Part shown: positions 10,078-18,007 of the stretch, piece after piece | Numbering within the stretch: the stretch's first letter is position 1 | Layout of the letters: the number at the start of each line of letters is the position of its first letter | Assembly: GCF_001567585.1 (NCBI RefSeq) | Contig: NZ_LRQV01000001.1 | Coordinates: forward strand, 62,001 to 126,000 | Direction of reading: 5' to 3' | Length of the DNA stretch: 64,000 nucleotides | Source: Micromonospora rosaria | GTDB lineage: Bacteria; Actinomycetota; Actinomycetes; Mycobacteriales; Micromonosporaceae | The notes under the pieces: generated by a model | What the model saw: the letters and a program-made list of their open reading frames with translations, nothing else | Databases searched by the model: none | What the model was told of the DNA's origin: nothing | Translations under genes and position numbers: made by a program

Positions 10078-10162
10078 CGGCGCGACGGTCCGGGGTGGCT
10101 GCTGCGGTCAGCGTCCTGGCCTGTCGCACCCGTTCAGCCGTCGGGGGCCGCGAGCGGTGGCG

Positions 10163-10498
10163 CTATCCGTGCGGGTAGAAGAGGAACAGCGTGCAGCCGG
10201 TGGCGGTCGCGGGAACGTGCCACGAACCGGCCGGGGCGTGCAGGAACGTCCCGGCCGGGTAGTCGCGTGCGCCGTCGTGGAAGGTGCCCGCGATCACGTA
10301 GACCTCCTCCGGTCCGGGCCCGTGCACGTCGCGGCGCGGCCAGGACGTGCCCGGGTCCATTTCGAGCACGTGGGCGTGCGCGCCGGTCGGCCCCGTCCGC
10401 AGCGAGCGGAGCCGGATCCCGGGGAAGAGTTCCCGGACGGGGGAGTCGGCGACGGTGGCCCAGGCGTAGCCCTCTTGGTCGAGGATCTCAGGATGCAT
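10163..10498 (-). CDS. small cupin-domain protein
   Basis: This is a 111-residue single-domain cupin. The first cupin motif is seen in RRDVHGPGPEEVYVIAGTF and the second in PAGTFLHAPAGSWHVP, where histidines and glutamate would bind a metal. Near-complete small cupins of this type are often anti-sigma-like sensors or sugar/aromatic-binding enzymes, so no specific reaction can be assigned. ATG 10498 lies 72 bases from the divergent AraC-type gene. That arrangement suggests the regulator controls the cupin. Confidence 0.8.
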   Translation of the reverse strand: MHPEILDQEGYAWATVADSPVRELFPGIRLRSLRTGPTGAHAHVLEMDPGTSWPRRDVHGPGPEEVYVIAGTFHDGARDYPAGTFLHAPAGSWHVPATATGCTLFLFYPHG

Positions 10499-10535
10499 GC
10501 CTCCCACGGTGCGGTGACGGACCGCGCGGCGAACA

Positions 10536-10551
10536 GTGTCGACCGGGACAC
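10536..10551. promoter_or_regulatory. inverted repeat in cupin/AraC divergent region
   Basis: GTGTC-N6-GACAC lies between the two divergent starts. TACTTT, a possible -10 element for the rightward gene, ends seven bases before its ATG, so that transcript may be almost leaderless. The repeat is a candidate operator for the adjacent regulator. Confidence 0.3.
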
Positions 10552-10570
10552 CGTGGGGTACTTTCCTGCC

Positions 10571-11506
10571 ATGCATCGGGTGGTGGCTCTGGTGCGCCCG
10601 GTGCAGTCGACGTTCGAGCTCGGCTTGGCCGCCGAGGTCTTCGGTACGGCCCGGGCCGAGGTGCCGCAGCACTACGAGTTCGGCCTGTGCGCGGAGCGGC
10701 CCGGTGCCGTCCTGACGTCGGCCGGGTACGTGATGTCCGTGTCGCAGGGCCTGTCGGCGCTCGACGCCGCCGACACCGTGATCATCCCGGGTTGGTCGCC
10801 GGTGAGCGCGCCGCTCTCCGCCGACGTGCGCGCCGCGCTGCTGCACGCCCACGCCCGTGGGGCCCGGCTCGTCACGATCTGTTCCGGTGTGTTCGCCCTG
10901 GCTCGCACGGGGTTGCTGGACGGCCGGTCGGCCACCACGCACTGGGCGCGCGCCGACCAACTGCGGCGGGAGTTCCCCCGGGTGCGCGTGACGGCGGACG
11001 CCCTCTACGTCGACCACAGTGACGTCGCCACCAGCGCCGGCGCGGGCGCGGGCATCGACCTGTGCCTGCACCTGGTCCGACAGGACCACGGCGCCGCGTA
11101 CGCCGCCCTGCTCGCACGGCACATGGTGATGCCGGCGCAGCGTGCGGGCGGCCACAAGCCGTACGTGCCATCCCCGACCCCCGGGGACGCGCTGGACGGG
11201 CTTCTGGCGTGGGCCGGCGCGCGCCTCGCCGAGCCGCTGTCGGTCGGTGACCTGGCCGCCCACCTCCGCGTCTCGCCCCGCACGTTGGCCCGGCGCTTCG
11301 CCGAGCAGCTCGGCACGAGCCCCGGGGCGTGGCTGCTGTCGCGGCGGGTGTCCGAGGCCCGCGCCCTGCTCGAGAAGACGGACCTGCCGGTCGAGGCGAT
11401 CGCGGCCCGCGTCGGTCTCTGGTCGGCGGTCAACCTGCGCCGCCGCTTCCGAGCCCAGGTCGGCACCACCCCGAGCGCCTACCGGCGAGCCTTCCGGGCG
11501 TCGTGA
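10571..11506 (+). CDS. DJ-1/PfpI-AraC type transcriptional regulator (GlxA family)
   Basis: This is a 311-residue regulator. Residues 1 to about 170 form a class I glutamine amidotransferase-like (DJ-1/PfpI) domain with the nucleophile-elbow-like ICSGVFALARTGLLDG and ATTHW. The C-terminus holds two AraC helix-turn-helix motifs (LSVGDLAAHLRVSPRTLARRF and VEAIAARVGL..VNLRRRF). The whole matches the GlxA/FtrA class of actinobacterial regulators, in which the amidotransferase fold senses a small molecule. It is divergent from the cupin gene. The effector cannot be deduced. Confidence 0.92.
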   Translation: MHRVVALVRPVQSTFELGLAAEVFGTARAEVPQHYEFGLCAERPGAVLTSAGYVMSVSQGLSALDAADTVIIPGWSPVSAPLSADVRAALLHAHARGARLVTICSGVFALARTGLLDGRSATTHWARADQLRREFPRVRVTADALYVDHSDVATSAGAGAGIDLCLHLVRQDHGAAYAALLARHMVMPAQRAGGHKPYVPSPTPGDALDGLLAWAGARLAEPLSVGDLAAHLRVSPRTLARRFAEQLGTSPGAWLLSRRVSEARALLEKTDLPVEAIAARVGLWSAVNLRRRFRAQVGTTPSAYRRAFRAS

Positions 11507-11669
11507 CGCCGCTCGTCGACACCCGGCAGACCAGAGCGCGTCGCGTGGGGCGTCGAGGCGACGTAGCGAATGTGGCAGATCTGTTCCTGGTGGGTGTTCC
11601 GCGCCGACGTGAGGTCGCCCCCGGTCCGCGACACGCCGTCTCGCGGCGACGGGCACATGGGCCACCGCA

Positions 11670-11704
11670 GGTGGGTCCTCCGCCGTCCGGTCGGAGGACC
11701 CACC
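11670..11704. terminator. bidirectional 13-bp hairpin terminator
   Basis: GGTGGGTCCTCCG (11670-11682) pairs perfectly with CGGAGGACCCACC (11692-11704) around a nine-base loop. It sits between the convergent AraC regulator and the rhamnosidase gene, ten bases beyond the rhamnosidase stop. Confidence 0.75.
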
Positions 11705-11713
11705 CCTCGTGGC

Positions 11714-14700
11714 TCAGGCGGCCGTGAAGGTGAACGTGCCGGACGGCACGGAGAAGACCGTGTACCCGGCCTCCACGCGCTGGAACGTCGCCCGCGCGGG
11801 CGTCCTGACCTGCTGGCCCGTACCGGTGGGCACCCAGACCTCGGCGGTGGTGTTGGTCGGCACCGTGACCGTCAGCGTGAACCGCTGGGTGGACTTCCGC
11901 CACGCGCTGCCCGCCGTACCCCTGGGGGTGGTGTAACTGCCCTCGGCGAAGGTCAGGTCACCGACCGCCTTGGGCTGGAACACGAGTCGTTCGTACGCGA
12001 CCGCGCCCTCGGCGGCACGGATGCCGGCGACCCCGGACTGGAACCACTCCTCGATCTGGGCGAGGATCATGTGGTTCTTCGAGCTGCCCCGGGTCCAGCG
12101 CTCCCCGATGGTGGTGAAGCCACCGGGGTTGGCGGGAGTGGACTGGAGGAAGAAGCCGTAGCTGGGCTCGGTGTCCTCCTGGAGCAGGTCCCACAGCACG
12201 TCGTCGCGACCGGCGGCGGCCAGCGCGCGCACGATCGGCGCCATCCCGATGGTGCCGCCGCTGAAGTGGGGGCCGTCGCCGTTCGGGTGGAACTCGTAGA
12301 TGTTCCTGACGAGTTGGTCGAGCACCCCCTGACGCTTGTCGTCGGGCACCAGCCCGGCGTCGAGGGCCAGCGCCTGCGCCGCCTGGGTGGCGCCGCCGGT
12401 GCCGGCGTTGCCGGTGGCCGTGTAGTAGCCGAGCGTGTCGTTGAAGAACGCCCGGTTGAACGCGGTCCTGATCTCGGCGGCCAGCGCGGTGTACCGGGTG
12501 GCGTCGGCGGTACGGCCGGTCACTTCGGCCATCATCGCCATCTTGGTGATCATGATGTAGTAGCCCCAGGTGCCGGCGATCCGGCCGGAGGTCTGCTCGG
12601 CCGAGACCCAGTCGGCGAGGGCGGCGTTGACGATGTGCTGGTTGTCGCCGGTGCCCACCTTCTCCCGCTGGATGTAGTCGACGAACTTCACCATCCGGTC
12701 GTAGTACGTCCGCATGGTCTGGGTGTCGCCGTACAGCTCGTAGAGCATCGCCGGGACCAGGACGATGGCGTTGCCCCAGTTGATCTCGTCGCCGAAGTTG
12801 CCGGTGTACCCCCAGTCGTAGACCGGGGTCTTCAGCGCGACGTTGCCGGCCATCGGGGTGTCGGCCACGGACTGCCCCTCGACCAGGTGGTGCATCGAGG
12901 TCCGCAGGTACGCCGTGAGGTCGAAGTTGCGGTGGATGGCCCCCATCGGCATGGTGTAGTCGGCCGGGTAGGACAGCTTCTCCCGACCGGGGCAGTCGGT
13001 GAAGACCGACATCGTGTTGCCCGCGATCGAGTACCGCGACATCCGGTGGATCCGGTTGATCCGCGCGTCGGAACTGGTGAAGGTGCTGGCCACCGGGGTG
13101 GCGGCCTGGAGCCGGACGCCGGTGACCAGGTCCCGCGTCGGGACGTACCCCTCGGGCAGGCCGGTGACCTGCACCCACTGCATGCCGAAGTAGGTGAACT
13201 TCGGGTGCCAGGTCTCGCCCCGGGGGGCGCCGTACGCGGTGTAGGTGTTGAACAGGTCGGTGTCCCGGCCACCCGGGCCGAGCGAGCTCTGGTTGACGGT
13301 GCCGTCCGGGTTCAGCGACTCCGCCGGGGACATCCGCACGGTCGTCCCCGCCGGCACCCGCCGCAGGTCCAGCTCGGGCCACCCGACGATGTTCTGCCCG
13401 AAGTCGAAGACCCAGGTGCCGGGCGCGGGGTTGGTCACCGACGTCGGCGTGAACCGCTCCCACTCGACGATCGGCTCGGCGGCGCGGGCGACCAGCCTGG
13501 TGGTCAGGTTCGGCGGCGGGGCGATGCCGGCGGCGGTCCAGCCCGTCGGGGAGCCGTCCCGGCGGGTCGCGGTCGCGGTCAGGTTCGACCCCGCCTCGTT
13601 CCAGCCCGGCTGCTCGCGGCGGGCGTCGTAGTCGGAACCGGCGTACCAGGCGTCGGTGACCAGCGGGCCGAGCGCGGTACGCCAGGACCGGTCGGTGACG
13701 ACGGCGCGACTGCCGTCCTGGTACGTGATCTCCAACCGGCCGATGAACCGGGGGGTGACGGCGGCCCCGGCCGAGGGGTCGCTCGCCGCGAGGGAGTTGC
13801 CGGACCCGGTGACCTTGGCACCCGCCCGGTGGGCGCTGCTCAGGGCGGGGGTGAAGGTGATGCCGGTGCCGTCCGCGCCGGCGGTGCCGATGGCGGTGAT
13901 GGTGCGCGACTCCAGGCGGTCGCCGCCCCCGCCGGTGTCGATGTTGATGGTGCCGCCGACGTGGTACCCGGTCACGGCGTCGAGGGTGACCGTCGTCGCC
14001 CCGGCCGGGACGTCGGCCGCGAGGACCCCGGCGCCCTTGAGCTGGCTCTGCCACCAGGAGTAGGGGGAGGTCCGGCCGACGGCGGGGTTGGTGACACTGC
14101 GCCGCACGTAGGCCGTGCCGTTGCCGAGTTCGACGCCGACGGTGTTGCTGCCGCTGCGCACCACCCGGGTCAGGTCGTAGGTGCGGTACTCGCTGGAGAG
14201 CTGGTAGTTGGAGTTGCCGGGGGCCAGCACCTCGTCGGTCAGCGCCTTGCCGTTGACCGTGGCGTGGTGCAGGCCGACGCCGGACAGGTGCAGCGTGGCG
14301 GCGCTGACCTTCTTGCCACGGGGGACGTCGAACCGCCGGGCGAAGATCGGCAGTGGCTGGTTCTCCTGGCGGTCGGGGTAGTCGATCCAGCGGGCGTCGC
14401 CCCAGTCGGACTGGTCGAGCAGCCCCATCGTCCACGAGGCCGGGGTGGACCAGCCGGAGACCTGCCGGTCGGCGTCCCACACACGCACCCGCCACACCAC
14501 CGTGGCGCGGGACCGCAGCGCCGTGCCGAACACCGCGCGTTGCTCGGTGCCCGTCACCTTGCCGGAGGACCAGATCAGCCGTCCCGCGTGGAGCTTGCTC
14601 TCGCTCTCGGCCGCCTGCACCTCGTAGGCGGTCTGCCGGTCACCCGGGCAGGCGGTACGGGCGTTCGGGCGGTGGCACGGGTGGGACCTGGACCGGGGTG

Positions 14701-14917
14701 TCTCGACGAACTGCCAGCTCAGGGTCGGTCGTGGGTTGCCGAGGCCCCGGGGCGAGTCGGGACGGCCGTCGACGGCGAGGCCGAGCACCTCGACGTTGCC
14801 CGGCTTTCCCGTCGGCGGGCCGGAGCCGAGTGCTCCCGTGACGAACGGGGGCGCGGCCAGGACGAGCGCCAGGCCGGCGCCGATGAGGACGGTGCTGGTA
14901 CGTCTGGTGGATGGCAC
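11714..14917 (-). CDS. secreted alpha-L-rhamnosidase, GH78
   Basis: This exported enzyme of about 1067 residues should release terminal alpha-L-rhamnose from plant glycosides or rhamnogalacturonan. I start it at GTG 14917, which follows GGGAGAACAG. Codons further upstream (to 14965) are open but unlike a signal. The N-terminus has TRR followed by a hydrophobic core, so Sec or Tat export is likely. Then come a fibronectin-like/Bac_rhamnosid_N beta region with WTMGLLDQSDW, and an inserted beta segment (about residues 275-365; GATTVTLDAVTGYHVGGT). The catalytic (alpha/alpha)6 domain carries DCPGREKLSY, with the expected acid Glu, and GERWTRGSSKNHMIL. A C-terminal beta domain follows. It faces the rha/lut operon and has its own upstream TGAATCGTTTCA site. 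Confidence 0.93.
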   Translation of the reverse strand: MPSTRRTSTVLIGAGLALVLAAPPFVTGALGSGPPTGKPGNVEVLGLAVDGRPDSPRGLGNPRPTLSWQFVETPRSRSHPCHRPNARTACPGDRQTAYEVQAAESESKLHAGRLIWSSGKVTGTEQRAVFGTALRSRATVVWRVRVWDADRQVSGWSTPASWTMGLLDQSDWGDARWIDYPDRQENQPLPIFARRFDVPRGKKVSAATLHLSGVGLHHATVNGKALTDEVLAPGNSNYQLSSEYRTYDLTRVVRSGSNTVGVELGNGTAYVRRSVTNPAVGRTSPYSWWQSQLKGAGVLAADVPAGATTVTLDAVTGYHVGGTINIDTGGGGDRLESRTITAIGTAGADGTGITFTPALSSAHRAGAKVTGSGNSLAASDPSAGAAVTPRFIGRLEITYQDGSRAVVTDRSWRTALGPLVTDAWYAGSDYDARREQPGWNEAGSNLTATATRRDGSPTGWTAAGIAPPPNLTTRLVARAAEPIVEWERFTPTSVTNPAPGTWVFDFGQNIVGWPELDLRRVPAGTTVRMSPAESLNPDGTVNQSSLGPGGRDTDLFNTYTAYGAPRGETWHPKFTYFGMQWVQVTGLPEGYVPTRDLVTGVRLQAATPVASTFTSSDARINRIHRMSRYSIAGNTMSVFTDCPGREKLSYPADYTMPMGAIHRNFDLTAYLRTSMHHLVEGQSVADTPMAGNVALKTPVYDWGYTGNFGDEINWGNAIVLVPAMLYELYGDTQTMRTYYDRMVKFVDYIQREKVGTGDNQHIVNAALADWVSAEQTSGRIAGTWGYYIMITKMAMMAEVTGRTADATRYTALAAEIRTAFNRAFFNDTLGYYTATGNAGTGGATQAAQALALDAGLVPDDKRQGVLDQLVRNIYEFHPNGDGPHFSGGTIGMAPIVRALAAAGRDDVLWDLLQEDTEPSYGFFLQSTPANPGGFTTIGERWTRGSSKNHMILAQIEEWFQSGVAGIRAAEGAVAYERLVFQPKAVGDLTFAEGSYTTPRGTAGSAWRKSTQRFTLTVTVPTNTTAEVWVPTGTGQQVRTPARATFQRVEAGYTVFSVPSGTFTFTAA

Positions 14918-15069
14918 CTGTTCTCCCTTCACAGAGGTGCCCAGGGGCCCGCCGTCATCAGCCACCCGTGTGGTGCGACCGTCCCCGCCGGTCCGGCACG
15001 GGAGCCGGTGGGGGAGGGCCGCGACAGCGACCGCTGTCGCGGGGGTGAGGGTGATGACCGGTCAGGGCT

Positions 15070-15081
15070 TGAATCGTTTCA
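15070..15081. promoter_or_regulatory. LacI-type operator, rha site 1 (rhamnosidase)
   Basis: TGAATCGTTTCA differs by one base from the perfect palindrome TGAAACGTTTCA found at the two other rha promoters. It lies about 153 bases upstream of the rhamnosidase start. The central CG and the A/T-rich arms are typical of LacI-family operators. Confidence 0.75.
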
Positions 15082-15202
15082 TCGATCCGGGCGCCCATGA
15101 GCCTGGCGCAAACGTCACCACATGGCAATAGACCAGAAACAATCTGGCCGGCTTCGGCCGTCCGGGACGTGGTGCCTGGTCAACCGGGGTGCATCCGGCC
15201 GC

Positions 15203-15241
15203 CGGCACCCCGCCGGCCGGTAGCCGCCCGGCCGGGTGCCG
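15203..15241 (-). terminator. hairpin terminator of the rha/lut operon
   Basis: CGGCACCC (15203-15210) pairs with GGGTGCCG (15234-15241). An inner GGCCGG/CCGGCC stem closes a seven-base loop, with a four-base bulge between the two stems. It starts eight bases after the lutC stop. Confidence 0.6.
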
Positions 15242-15248
15242 CCGACGG

Positions 15249-15845
15249 TCAGGGCAGCAGGATGACGTGCAGGACACGCGGGCCGTGCACGCCCTCGACC
15301 CGGTCGAGTTCGATGTCACTGGTGGCGGAGGGCCCGCTGATCCAGGTCAGCGGCCGGCGCGGGGTCAGCCGGGCCAGCGCCTCCGGCACCCCCGCCACCA
15401 CCTGGGCGGCCCGGAGCACACAGATGTGCAGGTCCGGCAGGAGGGTGAGGATCCGACGCCCCTGGTCCGGTGAGCCGTCGAGCACGACGGTGCCGGTGTC
15501 GGCGACGCCGACGGCGGCAGCGGTGACGACGCCGTCCGCGGCGGCGATCCGCGCGACGTCGAGTCCGTCGTCGGGCAGCGCGGCCACCGTCGGGGGCAGC
15601 CAGGCGGGCGGCAGCCCCGGTGGCACGACGACGGTCGCGCCGGGCGGCAGCAGCCCGGCGACCGTGTCGGCGACGGCCGCCTCGGGCACCCGGTGCACCC
15701 GGGCCCGGTAGTCGGTCAGCCGTTCCACCAGTCGGTCGAGGTCGACCGGGCGCTCCCGCCGGTAGTCGCGGGGCACCCGCCCGGCCGGCCCGTCGGCGGA
15801 CACCGCGGCGCGCAGCCGGCTCAGGACCACGTCCCGGCCGTTCAC
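15249..15845 (-). CDS. lutC: LutC-like LUD-domain protein of lactate oxidation
   Basis: This 198-residue LUD-domain protein is the smallest subunit of the LutABC L-lactate oxidase system. Its GTG start at 15845 overlaps the lutB stop as GTGA, so the two are translationally coupled. The fold is marked by GATVVVPPGLPP, ADGVVTAAAVGVADTGTVVLDG and LPDLHICVLRAAQVVAG. The C-terminal ISGPSATSDIELDRVEGVHGP is the family hallmark. It is last in the operon, before a terminator. In this setting it would help oxidise L-lactate made from rhamnose to pyruvate. Confidence 0.9.
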   Translation of the reverse strand: MNGRDVVLSRLRAAVSADGPAGRVPRDYRRERPVDLDRLVERLTDYRARVHRVPEAAVADTVAGLLPPGATVVVPPGLPPAWLPPTVAALPDDGLDVARIAAADGVVTAAAVGVADTGTVVLDGSPDQGRRILTLLPDLHICVLRAAQVVAGVPEALARLTPRRPLTWISGPSATSDIELDRVEGVHGPRVLHVILLP

Positions 15846-17272
15846 CGCGCCGCCCACCACTCGCGGAAGGTCTGCGCGGGCGGGTCGGGCAGGTCCCGGC
15901 TGGCGGTCCACCCGGACAGCGGCGGTGGCAGGCCCCGACCCCGCTGGCCGGCGAGGCGGCTCAGCCGCGCGGCCCGCTGCGCCGCCGCGTACAGCGTGGG
16001 GTGGTCCATCGTGTACGCGGCGGCGGCCATCGCGGTGGACTCCGCGCGGGGATGGGGGGCCTCGGCGCGCAGGTGCACCAGGATCGACGGAATGTCGATC
16101 ATCACCGGGCAGGCGTCGTAACACGCCCCGCACAGCGTCGACGCGTACGGCAGGGAGGCGTTGTCGGCGACGCCGGTGAGCTGCGGCGACAGCACCGCCC
16201 CGATCGGCCCCGGATACACCGACCCGTAGGCGTGGCCCCCGGTGCGTTCGTAGACGGGACAGACGTTGAGGCAGGCGGAGCAGCGGATGCAGTGTAGGGC
16301 CGGCCGGCCGACGGGGTCGGCGAGCACGGCGCTGCGCCCGTTGTCCAGCAGCACGAGGTGGAACTCCTGCGGCCCGTCGCCCGGCGTCACCCCGGTCCAC
16401 ATCGACGTGTACGGGTTCATCCGCTCGCCCGTCGACGCCCTCGGCAGCAGTTGCAGGAAGACCTCCAGGTCCCGCCAGGTGGGGATAACCTTCTCCACGC
16501 CCATCACGGTGATCAGGGTGCGCGGCAGGGTCAGGCACATGCGCCCGTTGCCCTCGGACTCGACCACGGCGAGGGTGCCGGTCTCGGCGACGGCGAAGTT
16601 CGCCCCGGAGACCGCCACCGGCGTGCTGAGGAAGGTCTGCCGCAGGTACCGGCGGGCCGCCGCCGCCAGCGCGGCCGGTTCGTCGGTGAGGCCGGGGTCG
16701 ACGCCCGGCATCGCGCGCAGGAAGATCTCCCGGATCTCCGCCCGGTTGCGGTGGATCGCCGGCACCAGGATGTGGCTGGGCCGGTCCTCGCCGAGTTGCA
16801 CGATCAACTCGGCGAGGTCGGTCTCCACCGGTGTGATGCCCGCCGCCGACAGGGCCTCGTTCAGGCCGATCTCCTGGGTGACCATCGACTTGACCTTGAT
16901 CACCCGGTCGGCGCCGGTCGCCGCGACCAGGCCGGTGACGATCCGGTTCGCCTCGACCGCGTCCGGGGCCCAGTGCACGACACCCCCGGCGGCGGTGACC
17001 GCCGCTTCGAGCTGCACGAGCAGGTCCGGCAGGCGGGCCATGACGTCGGCCTTGATCGCCGCGCCGGCGGCCCGCAGCTGCGGCCAGTCCGGCACCTCGT
17101 CGATCACCGCCGCCGACTTCCCCCGGATTGTGCCGGTGGCGTGGCCGAGGTTGCGGCGCAGCTGCGGGTCGGCCAGGGCCCGCCGCGCGGCGGCCGGGAA
17201 CGGCTCGTCGCCGCGCAGGTGGCCCACCCCCGGCGGCGCGGTCGCCGGCATACCGAGAAAGGTCCGGGTCAT
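15842..17272 (-). CDS. lutB: LutB-like iron-sulfur protein of lactate oxidation
   Basis: This protein of 476 residues is the central LutABC subunit. A LUD domain fills the first 300 residues (GTIRGKSAAVIDEVPDW, VKSMVTQEIGLNEAL, SGANFAVAETGTLAVVESEGNG). Two ferredoxin-like clusters follow, CIRCSACLNVCPVY and CGACYDACPV. The C-terminus resembles the LutB/YkgF tail (REWWAAR). ATG 17272 overlaps the lutA stop as ATGA. It belongs to the rha-lut leftward operon; electrons probably pass to the respiratory chain, as known for the Bacillus system. Confidence 0.93.
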   Translation of the reverse strand: MTRTFLGMPATAPPGVGHLRGDEPFPAAARRALADPQLRRNLGHATGTIRGKSAAVIDEVPDWPQLRAAGAAIKADVMARLPDLLVQLEAAVTAAGGVVHWAPDAVEANRIVTGLVAATGADRVIKVKSMVTQEIGLNEALSAAGITPVETDLAELIVQLGEDRPSHILVPAIHRNRAEIREIFLRAMPGVDPGLTDEPAALAAAARRYLRQTFLSTPVAVSGANFAVAETGTLAVVESEGNGRMCLTLPRTLITVMGVEKVIPTWRDLEVFLQLLPRASTGERMNPYTSMWTGVTPGDGPQEFHLVLLDNGRSAVLADPVGRPALHCIRCSACLNVCPVYERTGGHAYGSVYPGPIGAVLSPQLTGVADNASLPYASTLCGACYDACPVMIDIPSILVHLRAEAPHPRAESTAMAAAAYTMDHPTLYAAAQRAARLSRLAGQRGRGLPPPLSGWTASRDLPDPPAQTFREWWAAR

Positions 17273-18006
17273 ACCGCCTCCTCCGTCGAGGCCAGGATCT
17301 CCGCCAGGTGCACCGTGCGCACCCCGGCCCGCAGCCGGGACAGCCCGCCGCCGATGTGCATCAGACAGGACACGTCTCCCGCCGTGCACACCTCCGCCCC
17401 GGTCGACAGCACGTGCCGCATCTTGTCGGCCAGCATCGCCGTCGAGGTGTCCGCGTTCTTCACCGCGAACGTCCCCCCGAACCCGCAACACTGCTCCGCC
17501 GCCGGCAACTCCACCAGGGTCAACCCCCGTACCGCCCGCAGCAACCGCGCCGGCCGGTCACCCACCCGCAACGACCGCAGCGAGTGGCAGGTCGGGTGGT
17601 ACGTCACCCGGTGCGGGAAGTACGCCCCGACGTCGGTGACCCCCAGCACGTCCACCAGCAGCTCGGACAACTCGTACGTCCGCGCCGCCACCGACTCCGC
17701 CCGGCTCGCCAACCGCTCGTCACCCGCCCGCCGGGCCACCCACGCGTGCTGGTGCCGTACCGACCCCACACACGACCCCGACGGCGCCACCACCACGTCG
17801 TACGGGTCGAAGGTCCGCGCGTACCGCCGCACCAACGGCACCGCCTCACCCGGGTAGCCGGTGTTCACGTGCATCTGTCCACAACAGGTCTGCCCCGCCG
17901 GAAACACCACCTCGTGGCCGAGCCGCTCCAGCAACCGTACCGTCGCCTTCGCCGCCTGCGGGAACACCGTGTCGGCCAGACAGGTCACGAACAGCGCGAT
18001 CCGCAC
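17269..18006 (-). CDS. lutA: LutA-like CCG-domain oxidoreductase subunit
   Basis: This 245-residue protein has the paired cysteine-rich (CCG) domains of LutA/GlcF-type subunits: TCLADTVFPQ, AGQTCCGQMHVNTGYPG, YHPTCHSLR and AAEQCCGFGGTFAVKN. It begins at GTG 18006, a single base after the rhaB stop, so translation is probably coupled. Together with LutB and LutC it would convert L-lactate to pyruvate. Its placement directly after rhamnose genes explains the source of L-lactate: L-lactaldehyde from rhamnulose-1-phosphate cleavage. Confidence 0.93.
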   Translation of the reverse strand: MRIALFVTCLADTVFPQAAKATVRLLERLGHEVVFPAGQTCCGQMHVNTGYPGEAVPLVRRYARTFDPYDVVVAPSGSCVGSVRHQHAWVARRAGDERLASRAESVAARTYELSELLVDVLGVTDVGAYFPHRVTYHPTCHSLRSLRVGDRPARLLRAVRGLTLVELPAAEQCCGFGGTFAVKNADTSTAMLADKMRHVLSTGAEVCTAGDVSCLMHIGGGLSRLRAGVRTVHLAEILASTEEAV

Positions 18007-18007
18007 C

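Larger units (their letters stand above)
14918..15248. other. 331-base intergenic region between rhamnosidase and lutC
   Basis: No gene is visible. It holds the leftward leader of the rhamnosidase gene with a LacI-type site and, at its right end, the terminator of the rha/lut operon (both listed separately). No convincing -10/-35 pair for the rhamnosidase was found. Confidence 0.6.
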
